This document shows, one piece after another, positions 12,501 to 27,500 of a DNA stretch of 64,000 nt (position 1 is its first letter; the number at the start of each line of letters is the position of its first letter). The stretch is taken from positions 5,130,563 through 5,194,562 of the forward strand of contig LR990048.1 of NCBI GenBank assembly GCA_905147135.1, written 5' to 3'. Made by a program: the position numbers and the translations under genes. The stretch is from Blastobasis lacticolella (taxonomy: Eukaryota; Arthropoda; Insecta; Lepidoptera; Blastobasidae). The notes below the pieces were generated by a model. That model was not told the DNA's origin. It did not search any database and saw nothing but the letters and a program-made list of their open reading frames with translations.

Positions 12501-15500
12501 CAAATAGTATAACCACAGATTTATTTAATATTAGGTTTCCCCGAGGGTATTCTATTTGTGCTTTCCCTCGCGCTCAATCCGTAACTCTGGTAACTAAGGT
12601 TTTTATGGAGAAGCCGACGCGTGAGTGTTGCCCCTGGTATTGCAAACGTCCATAGGCTGCGGTGACTACTTACCATCAGGCAGGCCGTTAGCTTGTTTGC
12701 CACCATAGTGGTATAAATAAAATTAACGAAGAAACGCCTGCTCCACGTGTCAACGTGTATGTAATTAACAACAGAAGCGCGTAGTTCATATAATATTTAC
12801 ATCAAGCCTACGAGCCTAACTTCTACGGATACATTATGGATCGTAGCCTTGGATTATTATAGCGGATTACTTTTGGTCAGCAACTCCACTTAGCATAATC
12901 GCCGTGGAGACACGGGTAAATTCGAAAGTACATGGAAAACATTTGGGCGGGCTATTCATAGAACTATGGTGTAATTATGCTTGTAATTCCGTACTTTCTA
13001 TTCGACCTCTATCAAATAAAACAATCGAATAGAGCCAAGTTACAACAACGATTTGTGTTACTCCGCACATTGCCAAGGTATTCTTAATTATAATAATAAG
13101 TACATGACTCAAATACATGAATTGAACTGTATTTACTTCGTAGTTCTGAGTCCTTTCCCAGTGACCTTTCCATGTTTCGGTTGCCTCTATATAGTATACA
13201 ACAAAGTCGCTTCCCGCCGTCTGTCCCAATGTTATCTATGTATGTAGGTATCTATGTACGGTTAGATCTGTTAAAGTACGCAACAGATTTTAATGCGGTT
13301 TTCAACAATTGATAGAGTGATTCAGAGTAAAGTAGGGTCGTGCAACTAGCAATAATTTTTTAATTTTTGTATTGTTGTTTGTAATTAATAAGCACAAAAA
13401 CACAGGCCCAATTTTAAAAACTCTTTCATTAATAACAAAGGCTACTTTTATCCCGGCATAATAATAGGTTCCCGCGGGATTGTCGATTGTTAACAGAGAT
13501 CCGCGCGGATGAAAGCCGCTGGGAGGCTAGTAATGGCTACAATACAATGGACTTTAATCCAATTCATTCCAATTTAACTCCACTGAAAACAGTCGACTCT
13601 GTCGCTATTTCAGCGTTTCGTTGACCTTGATACCGTCGTCGCTCGGGTGAAGGAGTATCAAATTAATTATGACGAGTTCTGAGCAGCCCCAATTGGATCA
13701 CGAAAGGGCCACAGGGCGGGTCAGTGACCCGGCGATAACCTTGCTTAGCGTAATCGGACTGGAAGGACGACGACTGTTGGGGAATTTTTTATCATTCTGT
13801 CAAGCGCCCAGCTACCACTCGAGCCTGAAATTAAAAACCCTAGCGTGTAATTAAACAGATTTATGGCTCCCACTCAGCGATAATTTATTCTGCGCCCGCG
13901 ACCTAATTGTCTTTTTTTTCCCTGATGCCAAGTTATTGGAGGGAACTGTATGGAATATAAATAGGAATGACTATACAAATTATGAAGTCAATTAGGAGTT
14001 ACAAATTAATAATCAAAAGAAACCGTTTTAATTACCCATGTTTTTTTATAGACTCAAGCTATACACCAAAGTATACTCGTAGTACTCGTACTACACACGG
14101 GCGTTCTTTGCGGATTTTTGTTCATGTTGGTTAACTACATTGCGGTCGTATAATTTGCGCTGCATTCAATTCAGTTTCAGACAAAACGGAAACCGTGGTT
14201 TAGTGTTAAACAGAACTGAAAGCATCGCAAATTCACACGCGACGCAAAATGAGTTCGGAATTCAATAGAACTCAACGGAAACAATTGCAACGCTACTGAA
14301 ATTGCGCAAATCGCCACCGAAAAATTTGGACACCCGTATTCAGAAACGTGAGGTCTCACAGTGCGCTGCACAGAAGGATTCCAACTGACAATACTTGAGT
14401 GGCGATCGACACTATGCGTCCATCAAATTGGACAAATAAATTTTTAAAATGGCGGCAGTAGTTTTTATATTTATTCAATACAATCAAAAATACAACAAAT
14501 ATAAGCATACAAAAATACAAATCTTTTCACTTTCTTATATTAGTCTAGATATAGATAGAAACTTAGGCAAACATTATTTGTGAATACGGCTGTCAGACTA
14601 TCTTATAGATTTGAATTTAAATAATACTAGAGCAGACATCCCCCCGGGCTAGATAGTGGAAGAAATAAAATAACGAATAGAAAGCTTTTCTGAAAGCCGA
14701 GCTCGCCTTCAAAGAGAAATGTTACATAGCTTATTACCTAGGCTAGTACTGTACGTATACATCGTCATTGTGTACGATTTTTCGGTACATTATCGTTTAA
14801 GTTACGTTCGAGATGATAAACAAGTTCTCAAATGAATAATATATTTTCATAGCAAGCTTTTATCGTGCGTTCTCTATGATCAGTCAGAGTACTTGTCAAG
14901 ACTAATCAAATGAGCTCAAACTCGATGGGTTTATCATGCGTAGTTTAGGAGCTCCTTTGGCTACCTTACATCTCTATCATCAGATCAGCTCGATGGTATC
15001 ATATCATTCAGCTTAATCGGAAACAGGGAAATGGGTCCAAAAATTGCACAATTTTATTATCCACGAACATGGGGACATGTGAAAGTAAATAAAAGCTTGT
15101 AAAAAGTGTAAAATCAGCAATGTATATGAATACCAACGCGTAGGTAGGGTGAATTCACTCGTAAGTACATTGTATAGATTAAAAATGTGCCGCTGAGAGC
15201 GCCTGTGGCCAAATAGTTAAGAGGTCCGGGTCGTATCCTGAGGTACCGGCTTCGAATCCTAGTGCCACCATGTACTAATGACTCCGAGCTATGTACGTTA
15301 GTTGAACACTAGTTAGTAGAACGCTTAGTCAAATTTTATTGTGTACACCGATCCTAAAGACGCGTACGCCAAAATTAAGTAAGTAACCTGTAGTAGAAAT
15401 TCCTATTTAATCTTGTGCGCGCCGGAGGGACTTTTATGCAGGCATTCTCAAACAAGTTAACAAGAGCTAGCAGCGATATAAATCAAGAGAGAAACAGCGT

Positions 15501-18500
15501 GGCAGTCTCATTTGCCGCTATATTTGATACGCGGGTGCGGTCATGAGAATGCGAGGTCATTCGGCCCTACCAGCTATAATATCAAGCTCTATCGCGAATC
15601 TATGAAGTTAAGTTCTTTTATATAACAAACAACTTAATTACCTATGAAAGAGAAGATAATTAGAAGTATGGTTAAGCCAAACGGTTTTCTTATTTTTTCT
15701 TTTCTCGTATAATTCGATTTAACTGTTTTTTTTTTTGTAAACAATGTTTGCAAAACGAACAAATTTTGTTCACTACCTTTCATATTGACGAACACATAGT
15801 GCCGAACATGGAAAGAGAGACCTTTTTCCATGGTGCCGAAGCCATTCAAGTATTGTAGCTGGAACCCTGTTCGTTCGCGCTCATTATATAAGACAAACTT
15901 ACAGGGCAAAAAAAATTGTGTAGGTAACTAACTTTCCAATCTTCTCGGTGAGACTCCATAGAACGTTTCTGAATACAGAAGTAAGTCTTATCCAGGTCAC
16001 GTTGCATTCACTTCCTCCGGATCAAACAAGATCTGCCGTTGATCAAATCACGTTCTCTCGAGCCGCACTCGACGTAAACCACACGTGGAAATATTACTTC
16101 AGGCAGCACACAGATGTGGCAGCATTTCCGCTCCCATATTGGATGGCACAGAAACGAAGCAGCTACGTGGTAAATATGATACAAAATAAATAGAAGCGAA
16201 AGCAATGACTGAATTATGAAATCGAATGTTGCAAATACAGGTGTTATACAGAAGGCTACCTCAACCTATATTGGTTGGAATTTGGACGGTCTCTAGTTTG
16301 TACACGCATCCATTGTGATGGTAGCTCGTTTTATACTGGTGGAGGGTAGGTTGATGTTGTTGAGGCTGACGGCTGTACAAACGTTGTTCACCTGCTCAGT
16401 CCAGGGCCTTGAGACCGCGCTAATGGCTGGAAATGTAATTTGATCGCAACCGCAGGTCGATAAGTTTTTGGTATTCTGCTATTAATAAAAGACCAATCAA
16501 GTTATATTAGTTTTTGATTGACGGTAAACGGTATTCTTCTCTTATTTGACAGGAGTCTTCATTGCGGACAATTTAATTTACGTAAAATAAAAATAAAACT
16601 GAAAATTAAATAAATTAAAGCGAATCAATCGTGCAAATTATACGTTCATTTGTTCAGTCTCTTGGTAGGTAGATTTTAGAAGGCAACACCAAGGAGAGGT
16701 TCGATTGAGAGACGATTCAGTTACAACTCCAAGTTTTTGCAGAATACCCAATTATTTTCGAGCTGTAATCTACTTGTAATCGAATTGTTAGATAACTAAA
16801 AATAGCAGACTTCATCGCTCGGCGGATACAGAGGAATTTAATAAAGTAGATATTTTCAATAACTTAGAAACAGTATCATTTCCATTATCCAATAAACCGA
16901 AATAGTATAGCTTCATCGCGCTGTTGTGCTAGCTCTGTTCACCCGCGTGTTTCTGACAGCTGAATAATGCCGCGATACACCCGAATGGACTCCCACTCTA
17001 ATATTAAGGCTTGTTACTTGTAATTGGACTCCGGAATGTATAGAAAAGTCGGCACGGATACTTACTTATTAGTTGGACTAATTTTACTTTCACCTTTCTA
17101 TACTATGTCTAATAAAACTTGTTTGTTGTTTGTGTGTGCTAGTCTCTGGAACTACTGGTTGTACAAAAAAATATTTTTGCATTTTTCATTATTATTTTTT
17201 TTACATTTTATCTGAGCGCGTTTAAAAGATATAAGAGTACATATAAACATAGGGACAGACGGCAGGAAGCTACTTTCTTTTATACTACGTAAAGATAAAT
17301 AAATGTTATGTTTTTTAATTTCTTTTTCTTTTTCTACACTTAGCATACAAAAAGTTATCTATTCAATTCTATTTAGAATAATACCAGTTACCTACTTACA
17401 GACTTAATCAGTTAGAAATCTTTTGAAATTGTATTTATTTTACGTAAACAAAACAATACAGCAAATGAAATCTTAACTAACTAACACTAAAACTTAACTA
17501 CTAAACTAAATTATACAAAAAGTACCCTAAAGATAATAAATTGAATTGAAAATTACATCAAAATACAGTTCCTTTGTTAATAGCTTTCAAGATGGAAATA
17601 AACGTTTGCATTACTACACCAACGTAGATAGAGAAAGACTGTAATCGTGTTACAATCATGGCTGTTCCCCCAGAGAGCGGCTCGTTAACAAAGCCTTTAA
17701 TTAGTGAATGTCTGGGAACTAACGCGAGCACAACAGCGGATAATTATAGAAATTCCATTGAATTTTACAAGTATTGAATGAATGAAAGAATACCGCTTTA
17801 TTGCACATTTGAAAGAATACAATGGGTACTTAAAATGAACAGAAGCAATAGGCGGCCTTATTGCGCCTTGTATAAAAGTCGAAGAACTACAACCTTTAGT
17901 TGAGTCAAAAATTTAATTCCGACAAACCCTAATTCGACAAAGTTTTACTCAGAAAATAATAATATGTTGACCGAAGACTACAATCGAACAGAATATTATT
18001 CACCGACATTTCACTTACTTATATCCTTTTTTAACATAAAAAATCAAAGACAATAAAATGACCGAACCGACCGACAGATGTCTGAAAATCCCCGATATAG
18101 TCTAGTCCAAAGAGATTGGAATGTTAGAGACCTTCTTGCCAGTCTGAAGGTCGCTAACATTCCAATCTCTTTGGTCTAATCAGTACCGAACTTTAATAAT
18201 GAAATAATGAAACAAAGGTAATGAAGTAAAGAAAACCGCATCGAAATCGGTACTTCCGTTCGGAAGCAACTGTGCTAAAGATAGCTATAAATATTATTAG
18301 CAATATGCTCATTGACATTAGCTGTAGTTTCTATGAGATTTGATCATCAAAATTCAAAATGGATATCGGCATTTTAAAAGTCAATACGTGGCTAATACGT
18401 GGTCTTGTTCTTAATGCACCATGTGCCTATTTTAGCGTTAAGGTTATATATAAATAGTGGAGCCGGCGCGATTTCGTATATCTACTTTACCCTTCCTTAC

Positions 18501-21500
18501 CCTTTTTTTTCTTGCTTATAAACCTTCTTCTTATTGTTGAAAACTGCATTAAAATTCGTTGTGTAGCTTAAAAGATCTAATCATCTATGCGTACATAGAC
18601 CCATAAAGACAGACGGCGGGAAGCGTCTATGTTTTATACTACGTATATAGAAGAAGCCCCTGAGTTTATGGGTAATAACTTGAGTCTTTCCACACTTTAT
18701 TGCGTTTGTGTTTAAATAGCGATATATTTTTTACCTTGTATTCAAATTACGAGCCTGATAAGAAGTCAGGTTTTACAACGTTAAGTGAAGGAAAATCAAT
18801 ACTGGCTGCGCTTTGTACCTACTTTATTTTCTTTTGCTTTCGCTATCTTGACGCTGAAAGGCAAGCAAATCCTGCTAATGCAGCTCTTTGTTTGCAGCCG
18901 GCGGGTATAAATATCTAGTTTCTTTGTTCGGTACACAACCACGAAGTTTAATGAACTGTGACTTATTATGTATGATAATTTCCTTGTTCCTGCGAAACGC
19001 GAGGAAAGTTAAACGTGGCAGTTCTAATTGTTTTGTTTCGGCTTTGGCTATTGAATATGTATGTACTTATTTGTACTTTTAGCTTTTTGTATAATCATAA
19101 GCAACAGAAAAAAAACAACTGAAAATAATGCCTATCTACATATATAAATTAGAAACAGAAGTTGTAATTGCATCTATAATACGTTTTCATCAAATTGGCA
19201 TGTTATGTTTATTTATGTACTTTACTGTGTTTCAAGAGCATAGTCCATTACCACTTATAGAAAGTTTTCCTTTGCAGCTGCAGGAGCATACCTAATGATT
19301 TTGTGCACATTTAGACAGTTGGCTAAAACAGGAACCTTAAAGCTGTTAATTTGCCTAAGAACTCATCCTTGAATCCCAGTTTTTTTGATAAACTTTCATT
19401 CATGGCTGTAAAAACCTTTTAACAAGAATATAATTCTTAAGGTGGCAATGCACTATGTTTTTGTACTGTACATAAAAATACAGTATGTCGTTACATTTCC
19501 TACAGCTGTTGTTCATCCATTAAGTAACCAGTGCATCGCTCGATAATGTAAGTGGAAAGTTACATCAAGGACTGACGCTCTGTTTTGCTAATGGAAATGA
19601 GAGCAACCGCACTCGCTGAGCAAAAAACTACTTAAACTTACGGGTTGTTAATATTTGAATTTACCTAGTGTTTGTCAATTTCGCTGATGGTTTAAAGTGT
19701 GCTTGATATAGTAAGTCGACTTAGAAAAATTATAATTATAACTGTTACTTTTGAGTAAGAATCGGGTTTACTAACTTATAACTAACAGTAATTTTACTAA
19801 CGTCAGATGGCTCTATACCTGATCTGCCAAATCCTAGATCATGGTCAAGGCGGACCCCGGGCCCTCGCGCGCGAGAGCACACGCCAAGATGACCATACGT
19901 CGAAGCGAAGTTAGGTCATTCAACTAACTCAGGTCTCATTCTGCTGGAATGAAATAACAACCATTTTGAGACTGCAGAATTAAGTTTACAGACTTGGAAT
20001 ACTTACTAAAATCATAGTAAAGTCTCCGTCCACCATTCGTCTTCGACCGAAGAAGTATAAAACCACACTACTATATAATATTGTTTCATTTCTTTGCTAC
20101 TATAAACTCCTGTAAACTCCACAGTACACAGACAGTAGATGTCTACAGTAGTTTCAGAGTCTTAAGAAACAGCTCTACAATTGAAAATAAAAACCGACCA
20201 AGACATGTCGGGCCACGTGAAGGGTTACGTAGTTACTTAATGTGCTTTTAGACAGTATCAAACGGTTTGACATGTACATAGGATAGTGTAAACAACTGAT
20301 CAATGGTTTTGGAAATGTACGACCAAGTTTCCTCATGGGTAGCGTTCGTTTCTATCGATATGTTCTCGACATGTTCCCCGACAGCGAGTTTACACTTTTG
20401 TAATAATAAACAGTTATCATATCGAAAGCAATTTCTATCTGCATAATTATATTTAATAATTTTTGGTATCTACAAACCAGCATTGGCCTTGAGTCTATGT
20501 AGAACTCAATAAATCATTATAATAGCTAAAAGCCGTTAATTAGCGTTAGTCGCCAGCCATCACATAAAAAGGGACAGTTGAAATGGATTTTCCCTAATTA
20601 CAACATCGAGCTCGTATTCCTTAAAATTGTGACCTACATTTAAACAATACTCATAGATTAAATACTCGAAAACAATCGTTTAATTAAGGATGAATTTTTC
20701 CTACGCAAATGATTAAAAAGTTATTTTATGTTTCATTGTTTCATATTAAACTTTTTTTTTCTATTCGGGCGCGGTTAATTGGCTGAATACCGAACTACGC
20801 CATTATCTGTGAATGGGGGATGAGCGCTGTATGGCATTAATTTTCCGCTGCGAGAATATTTTTTCTGATTGTTACTGTTTGTGTTTGTTAATGTTTTTTC
20901 GTGTTTGAAGCATATAAATAGATAATTATTCTCGACGTGGCAACAGAAATGACTCTGAGCTTACTTCCATCAAAGTTGAGAAAATTATACGAAAACTTCA
21001 CTGCTTATAATTAGTACACACGTGTCAAACTGTTCATGTTTTAATGCCCTCTTTTTATAAACGTTGCATAAACTACTATTACATTTAATTGAGAAATATA
21101 TAAAAATGAATCCAAATTTCCCTTGGTCACGCCATAACTTGAGAACGGGCTGACAGATTTAAATAATTATTTTTGTTCGGTTTGCTATAATACAGGGGTG
21201 GTTATTCTGCAAGATAAAAAAGGTTGGTAGGTAGGTGTTGGGTAGGTGTAAGTGTAGGGTATGGTAGGGACAGAGTAAGACACTACTTGATCGAAGTCGC
21301 GCCGGGCTCGCTAGTCGAAAATAAAAATAACTTTCGCTCAAGCCTCCCGAATCGATCAGCACCCCGCAATGTCACCGGTGATAAAATAACGCCCAAAATC
21401 ACCCGGCTCTCCTTTTCCACATAACGTTTGCCTCATAAAATATTCACACGGTGCCCCAACACGTGGAGGTGAAATTTGACCTATAAAAATACCTTACCGA

Positions 21501-24500
21501 ACTGCGTGCTACCCGCGCGGTATACAAAATTAAATTGCATAATATTCACCCGTGTTCCGAGTATTTGCCACGGCACGGGAGCAGGTTTATCGCTTCGTGG
21601 ACGCTTACGCTTGTAAAGCACAGATATAGTACCCCCGCCCGCTGGGATATTACCCTCCCCCCGCTCGCTCGGCAGAATCGATCGGCTGTGATGTCGCGAA
21701 CCGCCTAGGGGCGAGCTCGCACTCTGCAGTTAGCGGACGTGTTAATGTCTATTAGATAATCGAGAAGTTTATAATTGAGTTTCGGGGATGAAAAGCGTGT
21801 TTAACCGCGTATTGTTTCAGTGACGGCCCCAAACTTGATAATAGGCTGGACTTCAGACAACAGATTCCAAATTTCAGATTCGGGAACTTTCCAATTAAGA
21901 TTTCAATGCGCAGACCACTATCATTATTGAAGGGGCTCTCCTTGAAGAATGCTGGTCCAAACAAAACAATCCTTTATTGTTTCTATGGAAGCGGATAGAC
22001 TGAAGACAGCGGTGAAAAAATACAGTTTGGTGCCATTATAATAAGAGCGGTTTTACTGCGCGGGATAACGGCGGCAATAACACTTTATAGTGGACCGGAA
22101 AAGGTAGATTATTAGCTCTACTTTGGACCCACGCCACTTGGGCTCAACGCCACTATTCTCAGTTTATGAAAAATTCATTTATACTGTAGGCAGCTACCGG
22201 TACCGACTTTCTTGACATAATTTTGATGTAGGTATATACCAAATATTTCACAAAAATACCTTTTTAGAACTTACCGAAACCCAAAGGATTGGTTGTAAAT
22301 CCTTACAGTAATTACAGCAAAAGTTGTTTTTGTCCCGAACTAACTTGTCGGCTTTTTCCCCATCAATGGGCCCCGGGGCTGACTGGGCGCCCCCCGCTAA
22401 GCCAGCGAAGTTCCGAGTCCACATTAAAGTTCGTGTCTTACGAGAGGCCATTAAAAACGAAAGCAATCGCTCGTCTCGCCGGTTCTTGCGCGAGCCGAAA
22501 AAGACTCCGCTGCTTCTGAAAACTCGTTTATTTTCGGACAAAATAAACGGTTTCGGCTAATGGAAATTGATGTACGCTAGATTGGGAGCCGGTGATGGAT
22601 CATAGCCGTTTATAATCACCGGATTATGAACAGAGCGACGCGCGCGGTCGATTTTACAAATTACAACATTTGTCGGTTTTAATAGATACTAAGCTGCTCG
22701 CGGGCGGTTTGGGAGACACGCGCTACTTAGAGTGAAATAAATAATTGGGCGGTGCCCGTGAGCGTGTTAGATGAAAAACTAATGTTCGGTGAGTGGTGAT
22801 TAATTCTTAACTGACCGGTATTTGAATGACATTTAGATTTTATTCTTCTTCACTTTACTTTAAATACACGCAATCATCATCATCATCATCCGAGCGATTA
22901 ATCCCGTACAACTCTCAATAGCATGCGACTAGCCGCGCAATTATTACTTTAAATTATAAAAAAGCAAACCAACTTCAACTCTCTTTCCTTCCCTACGCTT
23001 TTGTTCTTGAGCTCCGATTACTCTGATCTCAAACTTGCCAAAGAACCTCAGTATTGTTTTAAAATCAAAGTTGGGAGGCGAATTGAAGCCGAATAACAGC
23101 GAAGAAGCCTCATCGAATGTTCGTCTACGCCCGTGCCCCGAAATAGCTCCCATTTCCCGAGCGACGAGGCCCACTGTTTACGATCGTAATTTCTTTCCAT
23201 TTTTATTTTTCAATAAAAGTTGTCTGGCGTAATCTAAAGGAAGAGGACGCCATTGAGTGAGAGCTGGAATTTTAAAAGATTAATGCGGGCCGGTCGGCTA
23301 AGCCGGCGGAATTCATTAGCCAGGGAAAGGGGACAGGACCGTTGGAGTTTATGCAAAAATTTAAATTTAGCCTCACCACCTACCGGGTTTACTTGAGAAG
23401 TTTTTAGTTAAAAATATATTAAGGAATTCTAATCTAAATAAGTGCCTTATTTATAAAAAATTGTGAGGAAACTCATATAAATAAGCAAATTTATCTCTTC
23501 TTCTAGAGATCTGGTTATGATTCGTAACCATAGTGATACCAATAGATGAACATAAAATTTAAATTAAAAAAATACTCATAAACGTATTTTAATTATGCCT
23601 CGTCGTACGAAATCTCCCACTCAAACACCAAAATTCATTGGCAAACACGACACAGAACCTCGCAACTAATATTAGCACTTCTCAGTTGTGGGTTTTCGCA
23701 TGATTGATTACAGCTAGTCAGCCAATGGGAGTGCAAGCCCGCAGTCCGGTCACGTCGCGGGTAGTGAGCCTGATGGATGCGCGCGCGCTCCTGATTTATA
23801 TAAGGGACTGCGCTGCGTCGGCGGGAGCCACGCGCGATTTGTAATCCATTGCGGGTTTGGTACGTGGCCCGGGCGATAGAGTGCCTAAAAGGCCAGGGAT
23901 GGATTAGAATCCGCGCCAAACGATGCAGCGAATTCACGTGGCGATGTAATACGCCGATAGTCTCAGGCTCTACTTAGGTAAATAGAGGAATGCAGTGGTG
24001 CGAAGTAATGCGTCTGATGCACAGTCCTTAGGATTTTCGCTTGATTCAGTGAACATATAGCTTCCATGAATTTAGGCTTGAATTACGGAAGAGCGACTCA
24101 CCCGCATTGCGAATCACGAATCACGGAAGCGCAAACCCACAGTATTGCGAACAAGCATTGTTCGACGCCACTGAAGCTCGAATAGTCGAAGTGCGACATA
24201 GGGCCGAATCACTGAAGTGCAAAACCATTAAATGCATGACAGTCCACTGTTGGACACACACCAAATTGTGATTCCTCCATATTAATAATAGATAGATATG
24301 TCGTTTATTTATCGCCAAATAGAGAGTAAACAGACAGAAAATACAAAAATACATATAAACATAACAAAAGCGGAAAAAACATGCAAATATAAAGAAAGGA
24401 TAAAATTGGATATGGCTCAGAGGAACACAATAGAAGACACAAGAGAATAGAAATATTACTCACAACAGAAGAATGAAAACAAACAAGAAGTGAAAAAAAT

Positions 24501-27500
24501 ATCAAGCTACACATTATATCATATACCCGGATAAAAGCATAAATACAAAGAAAAATCATGAATTATTTTAACAACGTATTAGTTACATCGTGTCGTCGAA
24601 TAAAGATACTTTCTGTCTTTCTTAAAAAAAAATAAAAGGTACCCAATAACAAAATGATATTAGGTACCTTTGATCCTTGAACTCCTTAAGAAACCCCACT
24701 GTGATCGTTCACTTCCTAGTAAAAATACCTTTATTTCGTTTTTACTGTAGCACATCTTTAGTCAAGATCTCCAGAAAATTCATGATATTAATGTTTTTTA
24801 ATATGAAATAAATTAAATCCACCCCGATACTACGTAGGTTGAATACCTTGCAACCCGGGGTTGGATTTTTGTATTTTTTCCTTATCCGATGTTTATCGTA
24901 ACAAGAAGAGTCCTTCCTTTAAAAATTATTGTGCGGATATTGAAAAACATTTTCCTTTTTTGCTTAAGACGTTGCGAATATTTATGTTTAAATTTGATAA
25001 AGAAACGTGGCGTAGAAACGCTTGGGCCGTGGGGACCAGGCGCTCATACTCTCTTCAAAGAGTTGTCTAAGCGCCTGGTTAACACTTCGCATGACCAAAA
25101 GGCTGGCCAATACCTTGGCCAAAGGATTAGCCTCGCGATACAGCGAGGCAATGCGGCCAGCCTTTTGGGAACAATTCCTGTAACAAGGGACTTGGGGCAA
25201 GTTTTTTATTTGTAAATATTATTTTATAATTTAGTATTAGCTTTATTTAATTTATTTCCTTTATTAAATTTTAATTTGATAAATAATATTTGATATTCAT
25301 CATCACAGCACATAACAGTCCACCGCAGGAGTTAGGGTTTCTCCTACGAAAGGGGAGGTCATTGCCATAATCTCACGCTTCCAGCCTACGGAGACTTTAT
25401 CTTTTGCCTCGAAAACATTAGTCGCCTTGTACGACACCCGCGAGTGCAAAGGGGTTGGTGCTATTCTACTCTGCTGGACACCACACGGCCAACCATGGAC
25501 TTATTATTAGTATAATAAGTCCATGCTGCACAAAATGGTGGTTTTGTAGGTAACGGAAATTTTTTGAAAGAAAAACACCAGAATGCGACGTTCATTTACC
25601 CTGAAAACGTTTCACGAGCCTTACAACGTGACTGACAACTTTCTCCCAAAAATATCTAGTCGGCGTATAAGTTACCGGGAATCTGTGCCACTCTTTATTC
25701 GCAACGTCGAATACCTTTGATGTCTACGGGTCGCCTTTCTTAATGGTATCTCATTTTACACTCGAAATATCAAAGAACTGCACGCACAGAGGAAATTGTA
25801 AACGGAATTCTCTTTATACGGACGCCAACGTCATAGTTACGACATGATACTGTAACAGATAAGGGGCGCATCCAAATAACTTTCACTTTATAGGTTTTAA
25901 GACTTTCGTGGTTATTCATTACACTTTCACTACACATACCGTGATAACAAACCCGATAATATGTGTAGTGAAGTGTAGTGAACTTACATTTTCATTTTGG
26001 ACACGATTACTACACGAAAATAATAGCCCGTATAACATGAGAAAACCTGGAATGGCCTATATCCACATTTTTTCAATAGCGAGTAATTTTTACGAGTCAT
26101 GGCGAGGATAAGCTTCTTAACTTCTCACTGCGTGGGTGAAGGGTAGAGGTACCTAACGAGGCACTTTATTATAGAGGTGACCTAGAATTTTGATACATTT
26201 ATTTCAGTACCTTTGGTACTAAACAACTTGTTGTTTACTCTGTTTCAAGTAATTAGTTTACCGGACCAAATAACGTACCATGTACATATTGGTGTAAAGT
26301 AAAATAATCAAAATGTCACATACTATCACAGACTTCTGTTAATTAAATGTTGTATGGTTGTATGTATTCGGTTATTACGTTCCAACCGTTCCGATTTAGG
26401 GATAAATAATAGCATATGTGCTATTTTGGGCTATAAGCAATATTACCGCTAAGCATCACAATCCGTTCATCAGTTTTTGCGTCATCCATCTATCTTCAAA
26501 CTTATGCATTTATATTAGGTATTACAATAGGATTAGTAAGACAAATATGTCTATCCCAAAAACCGAAGACCAACTAATTGACAAACATTTATTAGACACA
26601 AAGTACAAACGGCGGCCCGCCTAAGATGTAAGCAGATGTAAGAATTTGTAAACTCGCGCATCCCCATTGACAACAAATGATCGTTGGGACGACACTTGCC
26701 TCGACACTCGCATAACTTAATCAGCCTAATGCTACACGAGTCCTCCAATAAAATCATATTCAAAAGGCCGACCCGGAGAAAATGGCCGTCCGTTACAAGA
26801 ATAAAATATAAGGCGGGAAAAGGCGGGAATAAACATAAAATGGCGGCGAATGGCGGGGGCCGTGTCCGATTGTGGGGATAACAATGGGGAAATATCGCGT
26901 TTCGTCCCGTCGAAAACGCCACTATTTCATGCTATAAATATGTCACGGTTATGTACAATTTATAGTCAGTGGATAAGTGGTGCCGGCGGCTTTAACTGTA
27001 AATACTCGTCTGTGTCACTGGCTGGCGGACTCTAAATGGTTAATGGATGAGGTTTTTAAATTGAAATAATTATTTAAGTAAATCGACGAATTAATAAATG
27101 TAAAGGTATTCAGGCGGTTACACACCATGGTCCACTCTGGTCAGGTTAACAGGGTCACAGAGGTCAATTTAATTACCTGATCGGTCAAATCCTGGATCAT
27201 AGTTAAGACGGACCCTGGGCCTTCACGCACAAGAGCACAACCTGGATATTGACGCCAATATGATTATTATTTTATAAGGAGAGAGACGGCAAACACGTAA
27301 ATACTCGAATCGAAGACCTACATCCTACCACCGATGCCGAAATTAATTGTCTCATCTTAAAGGCGGAGTAATGACCTCGCTCTATATTGTTCAAGTTATC
27401 GGGTATCGAATGGAACCCATCTCGATACACTCGAACAAACAAAGGTGGGGTCACCGACCCGCATACGTCGCCGCTTACCGCGCTTCAAATTCAGATGTAA

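Larger units (their letters stand above)
8771..15195 (+). other. Intron 1, part 2: stretches with nothing recognised
   Basis: 8771-9635, 9761-10311, 10366-10944, 11215-11494, 12721-13184 and 13246-15195 carry no supported feature. A GC-rich patch at 9180-9300 contains TGACGTCAG (CRE-like). 14330-14380 (CACCCGTATTCAGAAACGTG) is inverted relative to 46485-46540, a small dispersed repeat. Confidence 0.4.

Noticed and set aside
22860..22890. Possible CRISPR-like or regulatory array of CATCATCATCATC
   Set aside because: A plain trinucleotide microsatellite, common at LINE ends in this genome.
24305..24559. Hydrophobic 84-codon minus-strand ORF with possible membrane segments
   Set aside because: A low-complexity A/T-rich region makes Leu, Phe, Ser and Cys codons; no homology or gene context.
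26551..26922. 123-codon minus-strand ORF
   Set aside because: Antisense to a GC-rich, possibly regulatory patch; no recognisable motif.
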